From positions 109,711 through 173,710 of the forward strand of contig CABJAM010000009.1 in the NCBI GenBank assembly GCA_902363555.1: a stretch of DNA of 64,000 nucleotides. The letters are read 5' to 3'. The stretch's first letter is position 1, and the number at the start of each line of letters is the position of its first letter. Of the stretch, positions 17,787 through 26,713 are shown in pieces. The stretch is from Lachnospiraceae bacterium. Lineage in GTDB: Bacteria; Bacillota; Clostridia; Lachnospirales; Lachnospiraceae. The notes beneath the pieces were generated by a model. The model had not been told where the DNA came from. It was given only the letters and a program-made list of their open reading frames with translations, and did no database searches. Position numbers and translations under genes: made by a program.

Positions 17787-19262
17787 ATGAAGAATATGCC
17801 AGAGATCAAGGTTGGTATTGTTGCAGTCAGCCGTGACTGCTTCCCGATGACATTGTCCGAGAGCCGCAGAAAAGCGGTCGTGGCAGCGTATAAGGAAAAA
17901 TACGGCGATATCTACGAATGTCCGGTAGTTGTGGAAAGTGAAGTACATATGCAGAAGGCTTTGGCCGATGTCAATGCCAATGACTGCGACGCCCTTGTTG
18001 TTTATCTTGGAAACTTCGGCCCGGAATCCAGTGAGACGCTTCTTGCAAAGTATTTTAACGGCCCTGTAATGTTCGTGGCTGCTGCGGAAGAGACCGGCAA
18101 GGACCTGGTGGGCGGCCGCGGCGATGCCTACTGTGGTATGTTAAATGCCAGCTATAATTTAAAGCTGCGCAATGTGCGCGCTTATATCCCGGAATATCCT
18201 GTGGGAACTGCGGATGAGGTTGCGGACATGATCTGCGAATTCTTACCGATCGCCCGCGCTATTGTCGGCCTGAATAATTTGAAAATCATCAGCTTCGGCC
18301 CCCGTCCTCAGGACTTTTTGGCATGCAACGCTCCGATCAAGCAGCTTTACAACCTGGGTGTTGAAATCGAGGAAAACTCCGAGCTTGACCTTTTTGAAGC
18401 ATTTAATAAGCATGCCGGCGACGAGCGTATTCCAGCAGTTGTAAAGAGCATGGAGGAAGAGCTGGGCGAAGGCAATAAGAAGCCGGAAATCCTTTCCAAG
18501 CTGGCTCAGTATGAAGTGACGCTCCTTGACTGGGTGGAGGCTCATAAGGGCTCCAGAAAATTTGTTGCTATCGCCGGAAAATGCTGGCCGGCGTTCCAGA
18601 CACAGTTCGGCTTCGTGCCCTGCTATGTGAACAGCCGTCTGACCGCCATGGGCATCCCGGTATCCTGTGAAGTGGATATTTACGGCGCTCTCAGCGAATT
18701 TATCGGCACAGTGATCTCTCAGGATGCTGTGACGCTGCTGGATATCAATAATACTGTTCCGGCAGATATTTACGAGGAGGATATCAAGGGCAAATACAGC
18801 TATACACAAAAGGATACCTTCATGGGCTTCCATTGCGGGAATACACCGGCCTGCAAGCTGTCCTTCTGCAATATGAAATATCAGATGATCATGGCCAGAA
18901 CACTGCCTGAGGAAGTAACTCAGGGTACGCTTGAGGGCGATATCCTTCCTGGCGATATCACATTCTTCCGTCTGCAGAGCACTGCTGATGCCAAGCTGCG
19001 TGCTTATGTGGCACAGGGTGAGGTGCTTCCGGTGGCTACGCGTTCCTTCGGAGGTATTGGTATTTTCGCAATTCCTGAAATGGGCAGATTTTACCGTCAT
19101 GTGCTTGTGGAGAAAAACTATCCGCATCACGGCGCAGTAGCCTTTGGCCATTTTGGAAAGACATTGTACGAGGTATTCAAGTATGTGGGTGTTGACGCTG
19201 AGGAGATCAATTTCAATCAGCCCAAGGGCATGCTTTATAAAACCGAAAATCCATTTGCATAA
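17787..19262 (+). CDS. L-fucose/L-arabinose isomerase family protein
   Basis: Expected to interconvert an aldose and a ketose in the cytoplasm with a divalent metal. 491 residues, shorter than FucI (about 590) and close to AraA length, with the family's Rossmann-like N-terminal half and C-terminal domain. Visible pieces: VYLGNFGPESSETLLA, GKCWPAFQTQFGFVPC, SCEVDIYGALSEFIGT, and the C-terminal GFHCGNTPACKL and HHGAVAFGHFG. AGGAGGAG precedes ATG 17787. With DUF4867 upstream and xylulokinase downstream, the pathway is probably aldose to ketose to phosphoketose. The true substrate (L-fucose, D-arabinose, L-arabinose or another sugar) is not fixed by sequence alone. Confidence 0.85.
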   Translation: MKNMPEIKVGIVAVSRDCFPMTLSESRRKAVVAAYKEKYGDIYECPVVVESEVHMQKALADVNANDCDALVVYLGNFGPESSETLLAKYFNGPVMFVAAAEETGKDLVGGRGDAYCGMLNASYNLKLRNVRAYIPEYPVGTADEVADMICEFLPIARAIVGLNNLKIISFGPRPQDFLACNAPIKQLYNLGVEIEENSELDLFEAFNKHAGDERIPAVVKSMEEELGEGNKKPEILSKLAQYEVTLLDWVEAHKGSRKFVAIAGKCWPAFQTQFGFVPCYVNSRLTAMGIPVSCEVDIYGALSEFIGTVISQDAVTLLDINNTVPADIYEEDIKGKYSYTQKDTFMGFHCGNTPACKLSFCNMKYQMIMARTLPEEVTQGTLEGDILPGDITFFRLQSTADAKLRAYVAQGEVLPVATRSFGGIGIFAIPEMGRFYRHVLVEKNYPHHGAVAFGHFGKTLYEVFKYVGVDAEEINFNQPKGMLYKTENPFA

Positions 19263-19264
19263 TG

Positions 19265-19292
19265 GTACAGTTCAGAGTGGTCGGACTGTTAC
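19265..19292. repeat. palindromic repeat, P1 variant
   Basis: GTACAGTTC and GACTGTTAC flank a ten-base loop directly after the isomerase stop. It is an imperfect copy of the P1 family. Confidence 0.5.
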
Positions 19293-19368
19293 GCAAAATG
19301 GACTTTTGACGGCGCGCACGGCGGGTGGTTTGCGTCCGGCTGCGTGTGTGGTATAGATATTAAAATTT

Positions 19369-19410
19369 ACAGGCGGTATCACGATGTGGTATCGCCTGTT
19401 CAGGCTTTTT
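19369..19410 (+). terminator. terminator-like hairpin between isomerase and xylulokinase genes
   Basis: ACAGGCGGTATC, a seven-base loop, GGTATCGCCTGT, then a short T-run (CTTTTTAAC). Since xylB follows 50 bases later, this may be an attenuator or mean that xylB has a separate promoter. Confidence 0.65.
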
Positions 19411-19460
19411 AACAGTTCGGTTTTTTGAATTTCTATTAAATTTTATAAGGAGGAGAACAT

Positions 19461-20933
19461 ATGCTTTATATTGGTGTTGATTTGGGAACCTCGGCAGTAA
19501 AGCTGCTTTTAATGGACGGTTCCGGAAAAATAGAAAAAATCGTATCCCGCGAATACCCTCTGGATTTTCCGCATCCGGGCTGGTCCGAGCAGCAGCCCCA
19601 GGATTGGTGGAGCGCTGTTGTGGACGGTATTAAGGAGCTGACGGATGCCTGTGATAAAACCCAGGTGGCCGGGATTAGCTTTGGCGGGCAGATGCACGGG
19701 CTTGTAATTCTGGATAAGGAGGATCAGGTCATCCGTCCGGCGATCTTATGGAATGATGGCCGCACCACCGAGGAGGTGGAATATCTCAATAACGTTATCG
19801 GCAAGGACAAGCTGTCGCAGTATACGGCTAACATCGCCTTTGCCGGGTTTACGGCGCCCAAGCTTTTATGGGTGGAAAAGAACGAACCGGAAAATTTTGC
19901 CCGTATTGAAAAAATTATGCTGCCAAAGGACTATATTGCCTATAAATTAACGGGCGTGCATTGCACGGATGTGTCGGATGCCTCAGGTATGCTGCTTTTG
20001 GATGTGAAGAATCGGAAGTGGTCCAGGGAGATGATGGAAATCTGCCATATCCGGGAGGAGCAGTTGGCGAATATTTTTGAGAGCTATGAGGTGGTCGGTA
20101 CTTTAAAACCGGAGGTGGCAAAGGAGCTTGGCCTGTCGGAACAGTGCCGGGTAGCAGCCGGTGCCGGTGACAATGCGGCCGCTGCCGTAGGTACAGGTAC
20201 GGTCGGTGACGGGATGTGCAACATCTCTCTGGGAACAAGCGGAACGATTTTTATTTCCAGCAGAAATTTTGGTGTGGACGACAATAATGCGCTGCATGCC
20301 TTCGGCCATGCGGATGGCTACTATCATCTTATGGGCTGTATGCTCAGCGCAGCTTCCTGTAATAAATGGTGGATGGATGATATTATTGGCACAAAGGATT
20401 ATGCGGCGGAGCAGCAGGCCATCGGGCAGCTTGGAGAAAATCATGTATTTTTCCTGCCCTATCTCATGGGTGAGCGCTCTCCACATAATGATCCCAACGC
20501 CAGAGGTACGTTTATCGGCCTGACGATGGATAACAGCCGCGCCGATATGACTCAGGCTGTCCTGGAGGGTGTGGCCTTTGCCATTCGGGATTCCTTTGAG
20601 GTGGCGAAGTCGCTTGGTATTCATATCGAACGGACGAAAATCTGCGGCGGCGGCGCCAGAAGTCCGCTGTGGTGTAAAATAATGGCGAATGTACTTGGGA
20701 TTAAGGTCGATCTTCTGGCATCGGAGGAAGGTCCGGCGATGGGCGGCGCCATGCTGGCGGCTGTGGCCTGCGGTGAATACGGGAATGTGGAGGCTGCGGC
20801 CAGAGCCATTGTGAAGGTGGTCGATACCATCGAACCGGAGCCGGAGCTGGTGGAGAAATATGAAAAGAAATACCGCCAGTTTGCGCAGATTTATCCGGCG
20901 GTAAAAAATGTATTTAAGGTGATTGCAGAATAG
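19461..20933 (+). CDS. xylB: xylulokinase (FGGY family)
   Basis: Phosphorylates D-xylulose, or a related ketopentose, with ATP. 490 residues, normal for XylB. FGGY motifs are clear: the N-terminal phosphate loop YIGVDLGTSAVKLL, the sugar-site segment GISFGGQMHGLVILD and WNDGRT, the ATPase region SLGTSGTIFISS, and the C-terminal FGGY signature GGGARSPLWCKIMANVLG. AAGGAGGAG precedes the ATG. It is paired with the isomerase-family gene upstream, which supports a role in a ketose pathway feeding the pentose phosphate route. A related FGGY specificity such as ribulokinase or fuculokinase cannot be excluded. Confidence 0.93.
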   Translation: MLYIGVDLGTSAVKLLLMDGSGKIEKIVSREYPLDFPHPGWSEQQPQDWWSAVVDGIKELTDACDKTQVAGISFGGQMHGLVILDKEDQVIRPAILWNDGRTTEEVEYLNNVIGKDKLSQYTANIAFAGFTAPKLLWVEKNEPENFARIEKIMLPKDYIAYKLTGVHCTDVSDASGMLLLDVKNRKWSREMMEICHIREEQLANIFESYEVVGTLKPEVAKELGLSEQCRVAAGAGDNAAAAVGTGTVGDGMCNISLGTSGTIFISSRNFGVDDNNALHAFGHADGYYHLMGCMLSAASCNKWWMDDIIGTKDYAAEQQAIGQLGENHVFFLPYLMGERSPHNDPNARGTFIGLTMDNSRADMTQAVLEGVAFAIRDSFEVAKSLGIHIERTKICGGGARSPLWCKIMANVLGIKVDLLASEEGPAMGGAMLAAVACGEYGNVEAAARAIVKVVDTIEPEPELVEKYEKKYRQFAQIYPAVKNVFKVIAE

Positions 20934-20952
20934 AATTTTCAGTTCAAAGGTT

Positions 20953-21003
20953 AAGGTCGGTACTTATCAACGTTTTATGGTGTTGATGCGTATCGACCTT
21001 TAT
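20953..21003. terminator. terminator hairpin after xylB
   Basis: AAGGTCGGTAC and ATCAAC pair with GTTGAT and GTATCGACCTT across a short loop. It lies between the convergent xylB and coiled-coil genes; the T-run is weak. Confidence 0.6.
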
Positions 21004-21022
21004 TGGAGCTGGGCGTGCATCC

Positions 21023-21469
21023 TTAGGATGCGTCAGCTTTGCGGATACCAACAAGTGTATACAGCTTTTCCACGTCTTTTTCTAATTTATCTACTTTATC
21101 TAATCGTTTGTCCTGGGCATCGACTCTGTCCAGGAGGATTGACATCATTTCATCATTGGCTTTGATTACGGCGATGCTTCGTTTTACGTCCTGTAAATCC
21201 TCTTTTAATGCATCTGTCCGCTGGAGCATAATCTCATGTGTTCTGGAAACTTCACTTAAAACTAAATTTTCGGATTGAGCAATTCGCTGGTCCATGGTAG
21301 CGAGTAAAGTTGCCTCGGATTGAGCAATTCGCTGGTCCATAGTAGCGAGTAAAGTTGCCTCAGTCTGGGCGAGCCGCTGGTCCATGGTAGCGAGTAAAGA
21401 AGCTTCGGTCTGGGCGAGCCTCTGATCCAACATTCCTGATATAGCGCTCAATAATTCTTCGTTTTTCAT
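21023..21469 (-). CDS. coiled-coil protein built of 15-residue repeats
   Basis: 148 residues, almost wholly helical and without membrane segments. The N-terminal half has four successive near-identical 15-residue units, LLATMDQRxAQTEAT (residues about 10-70), encoded by 45-base tandem DNA repeats at about 21255-21430. The second half continues as a coiled coil: LKEDLQDVKRSIAVIK, RVDAQDKRLDKVDKLEKD. GGGGAGG precedes the ATG on the minus strand. It stands alone between xylB and a MATE gene. The function is unknown; self-association or a scaffold role is likely from the repeats, and the repeat number may vary between strains. Confidence 0.75.
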   Translation of the reverse strand: MKNEELLSAISGMLDQRLAQTEASLLATMDQRLAQTEATLLATMDQRIAQSEATLLATMDQRIAQSENLVLSEVSRTHEIMLQRTDALKEDLQDVKRSIAVIKANDEMMSILLDRVDAQDKRLDKVDKLEKDVEKLYTLVGIRKADAS

Positions 21470-21872
21470 GTATTCACCTCCCCGGTATATAGGTTTATAG
21501 ATTCTAGGTGTACTTTAAGAATAACATATTAAAGGTCAGATTGCCACTATAAATCGGGTATGTATTTTCTTTTTGAAATCTCGTTATATATTTTGGGGCT
21601 TTCTGATGGATATTCTGAGGGTATAAGGAATATAAAAAAAACAACGCTGATTTCATTAAAAAGAAAAATTAAGAAGTAAAGCGAACGGACCTTAGAAAAT
21701 GCTATTTAGTACACGCCTTTATTTTACATTATCTGAGGAAAAATGGCAATTGTTTTTCATCGACCAGAAGCTACATAGAAGCTACATGAAGCTGCGTGTT
21801 TCGACATTAGATGACAATGTGGTCCATAAGTGATGACAGTCCGGACACTATGAGCTCAAGTTACCGTAATGT

Positions 21873-21970
21873 GTTTTTAGCCGGCTAGCAGCATTAAGTT
21901 TTAGTCGACTTACGGCATGAGGTTTTAGTCAGCTTGCAGCTTTGGTTTTTTAGCCAGCTTGCGACATTCG
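21873..21970. repeat. four degenerate tandem repeats, 23-26 bases each
   Basis: Units begin at 21873, 21898, 21922 and 21945, each starting GTTTTAG or GTTTTTAG, followed by YCRRCTTRC and a GCATT- or GCTTT-like end. They lie in the 616-base gap 21470-22085, which is otherwise AT-rich and without a supported gene, just before the MATE promoter. Confidence 0.55.
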
Positions 21971-21974
21971 CCGC

Positions 21975-22003
21975 TTTACTTTCCTAAGACTTTTTAATAT
22001 AAT
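21975..22003 (+). promoter_or_regulatory. candidate promoter of the MATE exporter gene
   Basis: TTTACT (21975-21980), 17 bases, TATAAT (21998-22003), about 80 bases before the gene start. Confidence 0.6.
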
Positions 22004-22085
22004 AGACATTATCGCACAGAGTACGCGCGGGGCGTGCTTTGGGTGGCGGAGCTTATTTTTAGTTGGGAGAGAGGAGAACGTTACA

Positions 22086-23444
22086 TTGAATACGCGTGTT
22101 AAAGATATGACATCAGGTACGCCCTGGAAGCAGCTTCTGACCTTTGCGCTGCCGCTGATGCTGGGCAATGTATTCCAGCAGCTATACACGGTGATGGACT
22201 CGGTGGTCGTGGGCCAGGGCATCGGTGTGTCGGCGCTGGCGGCCATTGGCGCGGCGGACTGGTTTAACTGGATGGTCATCGGTATGGCCACAGGTTTTAC
22301 CCAGGGATTTTCGATTTTAATGGCACAGCAGTTTGGCGCCAGGGATTTTACAAATCTGCGAAAGACGGTGGCGTCCTCTTACATACTCAGCCTGCTGATC
22401 GCGGTGTTTTTTACGATTGTGATGCAGATTGCAGTGTCGCCGGTGCTGCGATTTCTGAATACGCCGGACCACATTATGGGGGATTCCCTTGGATATCTGC
22501 GGGTATCCTTCGGCGGCCTGATCGTGGTCATGGCCTACAATATGTTTGCGTCGGTGCTGCGGGCGCTGGGGGATAGCAAAACGCCGCTGATCGCTATGGT
22601 GATTGCTGCGGTGATCAATATTGCACTGGATATTTTCTTTGTTATGGGCCTGCATCTGGGTGTGGCCAGCGCAGCGGCGGCGACGGTGATCGCACAGGTT
22701 TTCTCAGCGGTGTACTGCTTTATGGCGATACGGAAATTAAGTGCGCTGAAGCTTGCGCGCTCCGACTGGAAGCTGGAACACCACCGCGCATCGCGGCTGA
22801 TGTATCTGGGAACGCCCATGGCTTTTCAGAACGTGATCATTGCCATCGGCGGTATGGTGATCCAGTCCGTGGTGAATAAGTTCGGCCTTCTGTTTGTGGC
22901 CGGATTTACGGCGACCAATAAGCTTTACGGCCTGCTGGAGGTGGCGGCGACGTCCTTTGCCTTTTCCATGACCACCTATACCGGGCAGAATCTGGGGGCA
23001 AAGAAAATTGGACGTATTTCCCAGGGGATGCGCTCGGCGATCGTTATGTCCTTTATTACTTCGGAACTGATCGCTTTGGTAATGATTTTTTTCGGCAAAT
23101 TCATTTTGCGGCTGTTTATTTCGGGAACGCCGGAGGAAGTGGAAACGGTACTGGGGATTTCTTATCAGTATTTGTTTATTATGAGTGTACTGCTCTTTAT
23201 TTTATATATTCTGCATGTTACGCGCGCCGCCATACAGGGAATGGGCGATACGGTCATCCCCATGGCCTCCGGGATTACGGAAATGGTCATGCGTGTGTGC
23301 GTGGTTTTGATACTGCCACAGTTTTTCGGACAGATCAGTGTGTATTTTGCGGAGGTCGCCGCGTGGATCGGAGCCGATGTGCTGCTGGTGACCGCGTATT
23401 TGATTAAAATGAAGCGGTTGAAATATGAAGATGCCAGTCAGTAG
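22086..23444 (+). CDS. MATE family efflux transporter
   Basis: A cation-coupled multidrug or metabolite exporter in the membrane. 452 residues with twelve helices in two related halves, beginning VKDMTSGTPWKQLLTFALPLMLGNVFQQLYTVMDSVVVG, which is the classic MATE opening. The start is TTG 22086, supported by AGGAGAAC nine bases upstream; the in-frame ATG 22107 has no ribosome site. It carries its own promoter. The substrate is unknown. The pentapeptide-repeat gene follows after about 24 bases and may be co-transcribed. Confidence 0.92.
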   Translation: MNTRVKDMTSGTPWKQLLTFALPLMLGNVFQQLYTVMDSVVVGQGIGVSALAAIGAADWFNWMVIGMATGFTQGFSILMAQQFGARDFTNLRKTVASSYILSLLIAVFFTIVMQIAVSPVLRFLNTPDHIMGDSLGYLRVSFGGLIVVMAYNMFASVLRALGDSKTPLIAMVIAAVINIALDIFFVMGLHLGVASAAAATVIAQVFSAVYCFMAIRKLSALKLARSDWKLEHHRASRLMYLGTPMAFQNVIIAIGGMVIQSVVNKFGLLFVAGFTATNKLYGLLEVAATSFAFSMTTYTGQNLGAKKIGRISQGMRSAIVMSFITSELIALVMIFFGKFILRLFISGTPEEVETVLGISYQYLFIMSVLLFILYILHVTRAAIQGMGDTVIPMASGITEMVMRVCVVLILPQFFGQISVYFAEVAAWIGADVLLVTAYLIKMKRLKYEDASQ

Positions 23445-23468
23445 AAACAATATAAGGGAATGAAGTGT

Positions 23469-24122
23469 ATGAAAGTTAAGAAACCAAATATTACTGTTAA
23501 TAGCGAAAGTATTACCGATCTTCTTCCGGTGCTTACGACGGCCATCGATGAGGAGTGCGATATAAAGGAGCAGGAGATTAAAAATGTCCGTCTGCACCAG
23601 GTGGATTTTGCCAGAGTAGGCTTTAACAGTGTGATTTTTGATAACTGTAAAATGACGGAATGTGACTTTTCCCGCTGCGCCTTTATCGATGTCCAGTTTA
23701 AAAACTGCGATTTTTCCAACAGCCGGTTTGACGAGGCCTATTTTAAATATTGTGAGTTTGTCTCTGTCAAGTGGATGGGCTGCCGTTTTCCGGAATCGCG
23801 GCTGATGCATGTGACTGCCGCCCAGTGTAATTTCCAGTATGTCAATTTTGACCACAGCGTTTTTAATTATATTCAGGCAAAGGAATGTGATTTTGGGCGG
23901 AGTACGCTTTCGGCGTGTACATTTAAGGAATTTAGTGTAAAGGACAGCCGTTTTGTGGATACGAATCTGTTTCAGACCCGGCTGCGGGGCATGGATTTTA
24001 CCCAGTGTGAGCTGGCCGGGATCACCGTATCTGACACAAATACAGAGCTGGAGGGTGCGATCGTCACTTCGTGGCAGGCGGTGGAGCTGGCCCGTCTGCT
24101 AAAGGTGGTCATAAAGGAGTAG
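23469..24122 (+). CDS. pentapeptide-repeat protein
   Basis: About 217 residues folding as a right-handed quadrilateral beta-helix, shown by repeats of the A(D/N)LXX kind: VIFDNCKMTECDFSRCAF, VQFKNCDFSNSRFDEAYF, FNYIQAKECDFGRSTL. The many Cys/Phe pairs (CDF) are characteristic. I prefer ATG 23469, where AAGGGA is nine bases upstream, to ATG 23460, where it abuts. Some relatives bind gyrase and protect against quinolones (Qnr type), but most have no known role; a place next to a MATE exporter is suggestive only. Confidence 0.85.
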   Translation: MKVKKPNITVNSESITDLLPVLTTAIDEECDIKEQEIKNVRLHQVDFARVGFNSVIFDNCKMTECDFSRCAFIDVQFKNCDFSNSRFDEAYFKYCEFVSVKWMGCRFPESRLMHVTAAQCNFQYVNFDHSVFNYIQAKECDFGRSTLSACTFKEFSVKDSRFVDTNLFQTRLRGMDFTQCELAGITVSDTNTELEGAIVTSWQAVELARLLKVVIKE

Positions 24123-24175
24123 TGTGTCAGGGCCAAGTCGTGTGTCAGAAACAAGTCATGTGCCAGGGTCAAGTG
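24122..24175. repeat. three 18-base tandem repeats at a gene junction
   Basis: GTGTGTCAGGGCCAAGTC, GTGTGTCAGAAACAAGTC and ATGTGCCAGGGTCAAGTG follow one another without gaps. They overlap the possible start of the next gene and would add or remove six residues per unit. Confidence 0.7.
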
Positions 24176-24861
24176 CAGAAGTTAAGAATCGAGGCTTGCG
24201 AATTAATAAAATGATGAAATTATCGGATAAAACAGACCGCTTTTTCTTCCTTGCAGGTGTGGTGCTGCTGCTTTCTGAACTATGGAAGCAGCTAACGCTG
24301 ACCTTTGTGGTCGGCGGCGGACATTACGATTGGGAATACTTTCCCTTTCAGCTTTGCAGCATGCCCATGTATATCTGCCTGCTCATAGGGATCGTCAAAA
24401 GCGCACAGGTAAAAACCGCATTATATACATTTCTCATGGACTTCGGTCTGCTGGGCGGGATTGCTGCGTTTTTTGACACCAGCGGGATGCATTATTCGCT
24501 GACGGCGCTGACCGTCCATTCTTTCTTATGGCATTTCTGTCTTATAGCCATCGGCATTGCCGCTGGTTTTTCTAAAAAAGGGTCCACCCCGGTGAAGGGT
24601 TTTTTAAGCGGCGCGTCCGTTTATGGCGCTGGCTGTGTATTTGCTGCGGCGCTGAATGTGGCGGCACATCCGCTGGGGTATATCAATATGTTTTATATCA
24701 GTCCATATTATCCTATGAGTCAGGTCGTCTTTGACCATATCGCCGCAGTGCTTGGAAATAATTGCGGGATTTTTATTTATATTGGCTGCTGTGTGCTTGG
24801 CGGCGGTGTCATGCATGGCTTTTGGTGCATGAAATATTTGCATGAGCAGAGGATTCTTTAA
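24124..24861 (+). CDS. YwaF/TMEM164-type integral membrane protein
   Basis: About 245 residues with roughly seven membrane helices. The family hallmark is visible: HYDWEYFPFQLCSMPMYIC (about residues 62-80), then MHYSLTALTVHSFLWHFCL and AAHPLGYINMFYISP. Bacterial members (TIGR02206) have no settled function; eukaryotic TMEM164 has acyltransferase-related activity. The start is uncertain: GTG 24124 has AAAGGAG four bases upstream but would add a hydrophilic 30-residue leader encoded by tandem repeats, while ATG 24211 has a poor ribosome site. It follows the pentapeptide gene directly. Confidence 0.8.
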   Translation: MSGPSRVSETSHVPGSSAEVKNRGLRINKMMKLSDKTDRFFFLAGVVLLLSELWKQLTLTFVVGGGHYDWEYFPFQLCSMPMYICLLIGIVKSAQVKTALYTFLMDFGLLGGIAAFFDTSGMHYSLTALTVHSFLWHFCLIAIGIAAGFSKKGSTPVKGFLSGASVYGAGCVFAAALNVAAHPLGYINMFYISPYYPMSQVVFDHIAAVLGNNCGIFIYIGCCVLGGGVMHGFWCMKYLHEQRIL

Positions 24862-24967
24862 ATTAAAAGGATATAGTAATTATTACACAATAATGATATA
24901 ATTCCTTTTATGGAGAAAACTTTTTAAAGTATTTCAAAAGAGAAAATATAAATAGAGGTGCAGCACT

Positions 24968-26623
24968 ATGAGTGTTCGTAATTCCATGTATCGTATGGTT
25001 TTCACTCTGATTGTGTTTCCGTTTCTTCTGTTCAGCCTGCTGATCATATATATTTATTCGGGAAGACTGGAAAAGATCATTACCGAGAGCCTTCGTGTCG
25101 TGGCGAACTCCCAGGTGGCGGAAATGACGAATTTCTGTGAACAGCAAAAAGATTATCTGGCCCTGATCGGCACGATGGATATATCCGTGGCCGCCATGCG
25201 CGGTAACCTGAGCGAGGATATGCATCAGTACTTGGACGATATGTTGTATTCTCAGGTAAGGGCGATGGACTATATGAAGTCGATCGCGATTATTAATAAG
25301 GATTATCGCGTTGTGGCCTGCAGCGAGGAGCATGACATTTTTGCCGGCGATGGGATACAAAATGTTATTGACAGTATGGCGGATCAGTCGTTTTATATTA
25401 CCGACGTGCTTGAGGATAAGGATAAAAATAAAACACTTATTGCCATTTCCCGGATCGAGGAGGGCGGTGAACTGCTGGGTTACGGCCTGGCGGAGCTGAA
25501 TCTGGATTTTTATAAGGAGATCCGGGAAGAGGCCGAACTCTGGAATGAATCCACTTTCTATCTGCTGGATGGAAAGCAGCAGATCATCAGCGCGGGAACA
25601 TCCGCGGAGAATCGGGAGACATTTGTCACTTCGGCCAATGAGCGGAGCGATTATTTAAAAAAATTCAACGCGATCGATTACGAAAAAGATCCGCAGGGCA
25701 GCTTTATGTATAAGGTGGGCGGTAAAAACTATATCACGTATTATTCGGATGTAAAATATACAGACTGGCGGGTTATGCTTTCTGTGAAGATGAGCAACTA
25801 TGAGGCTCAGAAAACAGTTTACTTTGTACTTGCTTTCTTTATGATATTGCTGTGCGCAGTACTGGCGGTGTGGATCGGCGGGTTTGCATCCCGGCGGATC
25901 GTGCAGCCAATCAAGCATATATCTGATACGCTCAGAGCGATCCAGAAAAAACAGGACTATTCCCTGAGAGTGGCGGTGGAGCGCAGGGATGAGCTTGGAA
26001 GTCTGTCCGGCGAGGTCAATGAGCTCATTGACTTTATTGAGACGGAGAATCTTTATAAAACCCAGCAGCAGCGGCTATTGCAGGAAAAGGCCGGGAAGGA
26101 TGCGCTGACGAAGGTACTGAACAAGGAGCGGATACTTCAGGCCCTGCAGGATACAATAGAAAGCTGCAGCGCGGATAAGGGAACGATGGCGGTCCTGTTT
26201 ACAGATATTGATAACTTCAAGGCGTTTAATGATAACTACGGTCACAGTGTGGGCGATCAGGTATTATTGTTCGTCGCCTCGATCCTGGGGCAGGAAACTG
26301 GAGGAACGGTTGGCCGGATGGGCGGTGACGAATTTTTGGTCATCGTGGATCAGCCGGAGCGTGTCCGGGAGCTGGATCAATGTCTTAAAAAACTTCAGGA
26401 GATAGCGGGAAGTCGGTTTATAGCCCGGGGAACAGGAACACATTTACCCATATCGTGCTGTATCGGAGCAGTACAGGTCGATTTTGGGCAGAGCGGCCTG
26501 GCAGTACCCACGCCGGAGCAGCTTATCGATATGGCGGATACTGCCATGTATCAGATAAAAAATAACGGCAAGGGCGGACACGTGATAAAGACCTATGACC
26601 CAATGTCCGAATTGAAAGTGTAA
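24968..26623 (+). CDS. membrane-bound diguanylate cyclase
   Basis: Makes cyclic di-GMP from two GTP. 551 residues: N-terminal helix (about 12-32), extracellular double-cache-like sensor, second helix (about 282-305, ending GGFASRRIVQP), HAMP (about 305-360), short coiled coil, then the GGDEF domain (about 375-545) with FTDIDNFKAFNDNYGHSVGD and an intact GGDEF signature in RMGGDEFLVIV near residue 452. GAGGTG precedes the ATG. It is monocistronic, closed by a strong terminator. No EAL domain is visible nearby, so degradation of the product must occur elsewhere. Confidence 0.93.
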   Translation: MSVRNSMYRMVFTLIVFPFLLFSLLIIYIYSGRLEKIITESLRVVANSQVAEMTNFCEQQKDYLALIGTMDISVAAMRGNLSEDMHQYLDDMLYSQVRAMDYMKSIAIINKDYRVVACSEEHDIFAGDGIQNVIDSMADQSFYITDVLEDKDKNKTLIAISRIEEGGELLGYGLAELNLDFYKEIREEAELWNESTFYLLDGKQQIISAGTSAENRETFVTSANERSDYLKKFNAIDYEKDPQGSFMYKVGGKNYITYYSDVKYTDWRVMLSVKMSNYEAQKTVYFVLAFFMILLCAVLAVWIGGFASRRIVQPIKHISDTLRAIQKKQDYSLRVAVERRDELGSLSGEVNELIDFIETENLYKTQQQRLLQEKAGKDALTKVLNKERILQALQDTIESCSADKGTMAVLFTDIDNFKAFNDNYGHSVGDQVLLFVASILGQETGGTVGRMGGDEFLVIVDQPERVRELDQCLKKLQEIAGSRFIARGTGTHLPISCCIGAVQVDFGQSGLAVPTPEQLIDMADTAMYQIKNNGKGGHVIKTYDPMSELKV

Positions 26624-26631
26624 ATAAATAT

Positions 26632-26692
26632 AAAGCCGAAACGTAAGCGTTGGATTGAGAGAAAGTAACGATCCGCTGCGTTTCGGCTTTTT
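26632..26692. terminator. bidirectional terminator
   Basis: AAAGCCGAAACG pairs with GCGTTTCGGCTTT, flanked by A- and T-runs, between the convergent cyclase and YheO-type regulator genes. Confidence 0.85.
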
Positions 26693-26713
26693 GTTATACA
26701 TTGGCTTTATGTT

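Noticed and set aside
18243..19151. 302-codon reverse-strand frame opposite the isomerase gene
   Set aside because: Shadow frame without start signals; the forward protein is clearly homologous to a known family.
21255..21430. CRISPR-like or non-coding 45-base repeats
   Set aside because: Units are multiples of three, in frame, and encode a regular coiled coil with a good ribosome site.
21470..22085. Riboswitch controlling the MATE exporter
   Set aside because: The leader after the candidate promoter is only about 80 bases and shows no known aptamer pattern; the repeats lie upstream of the promoter.
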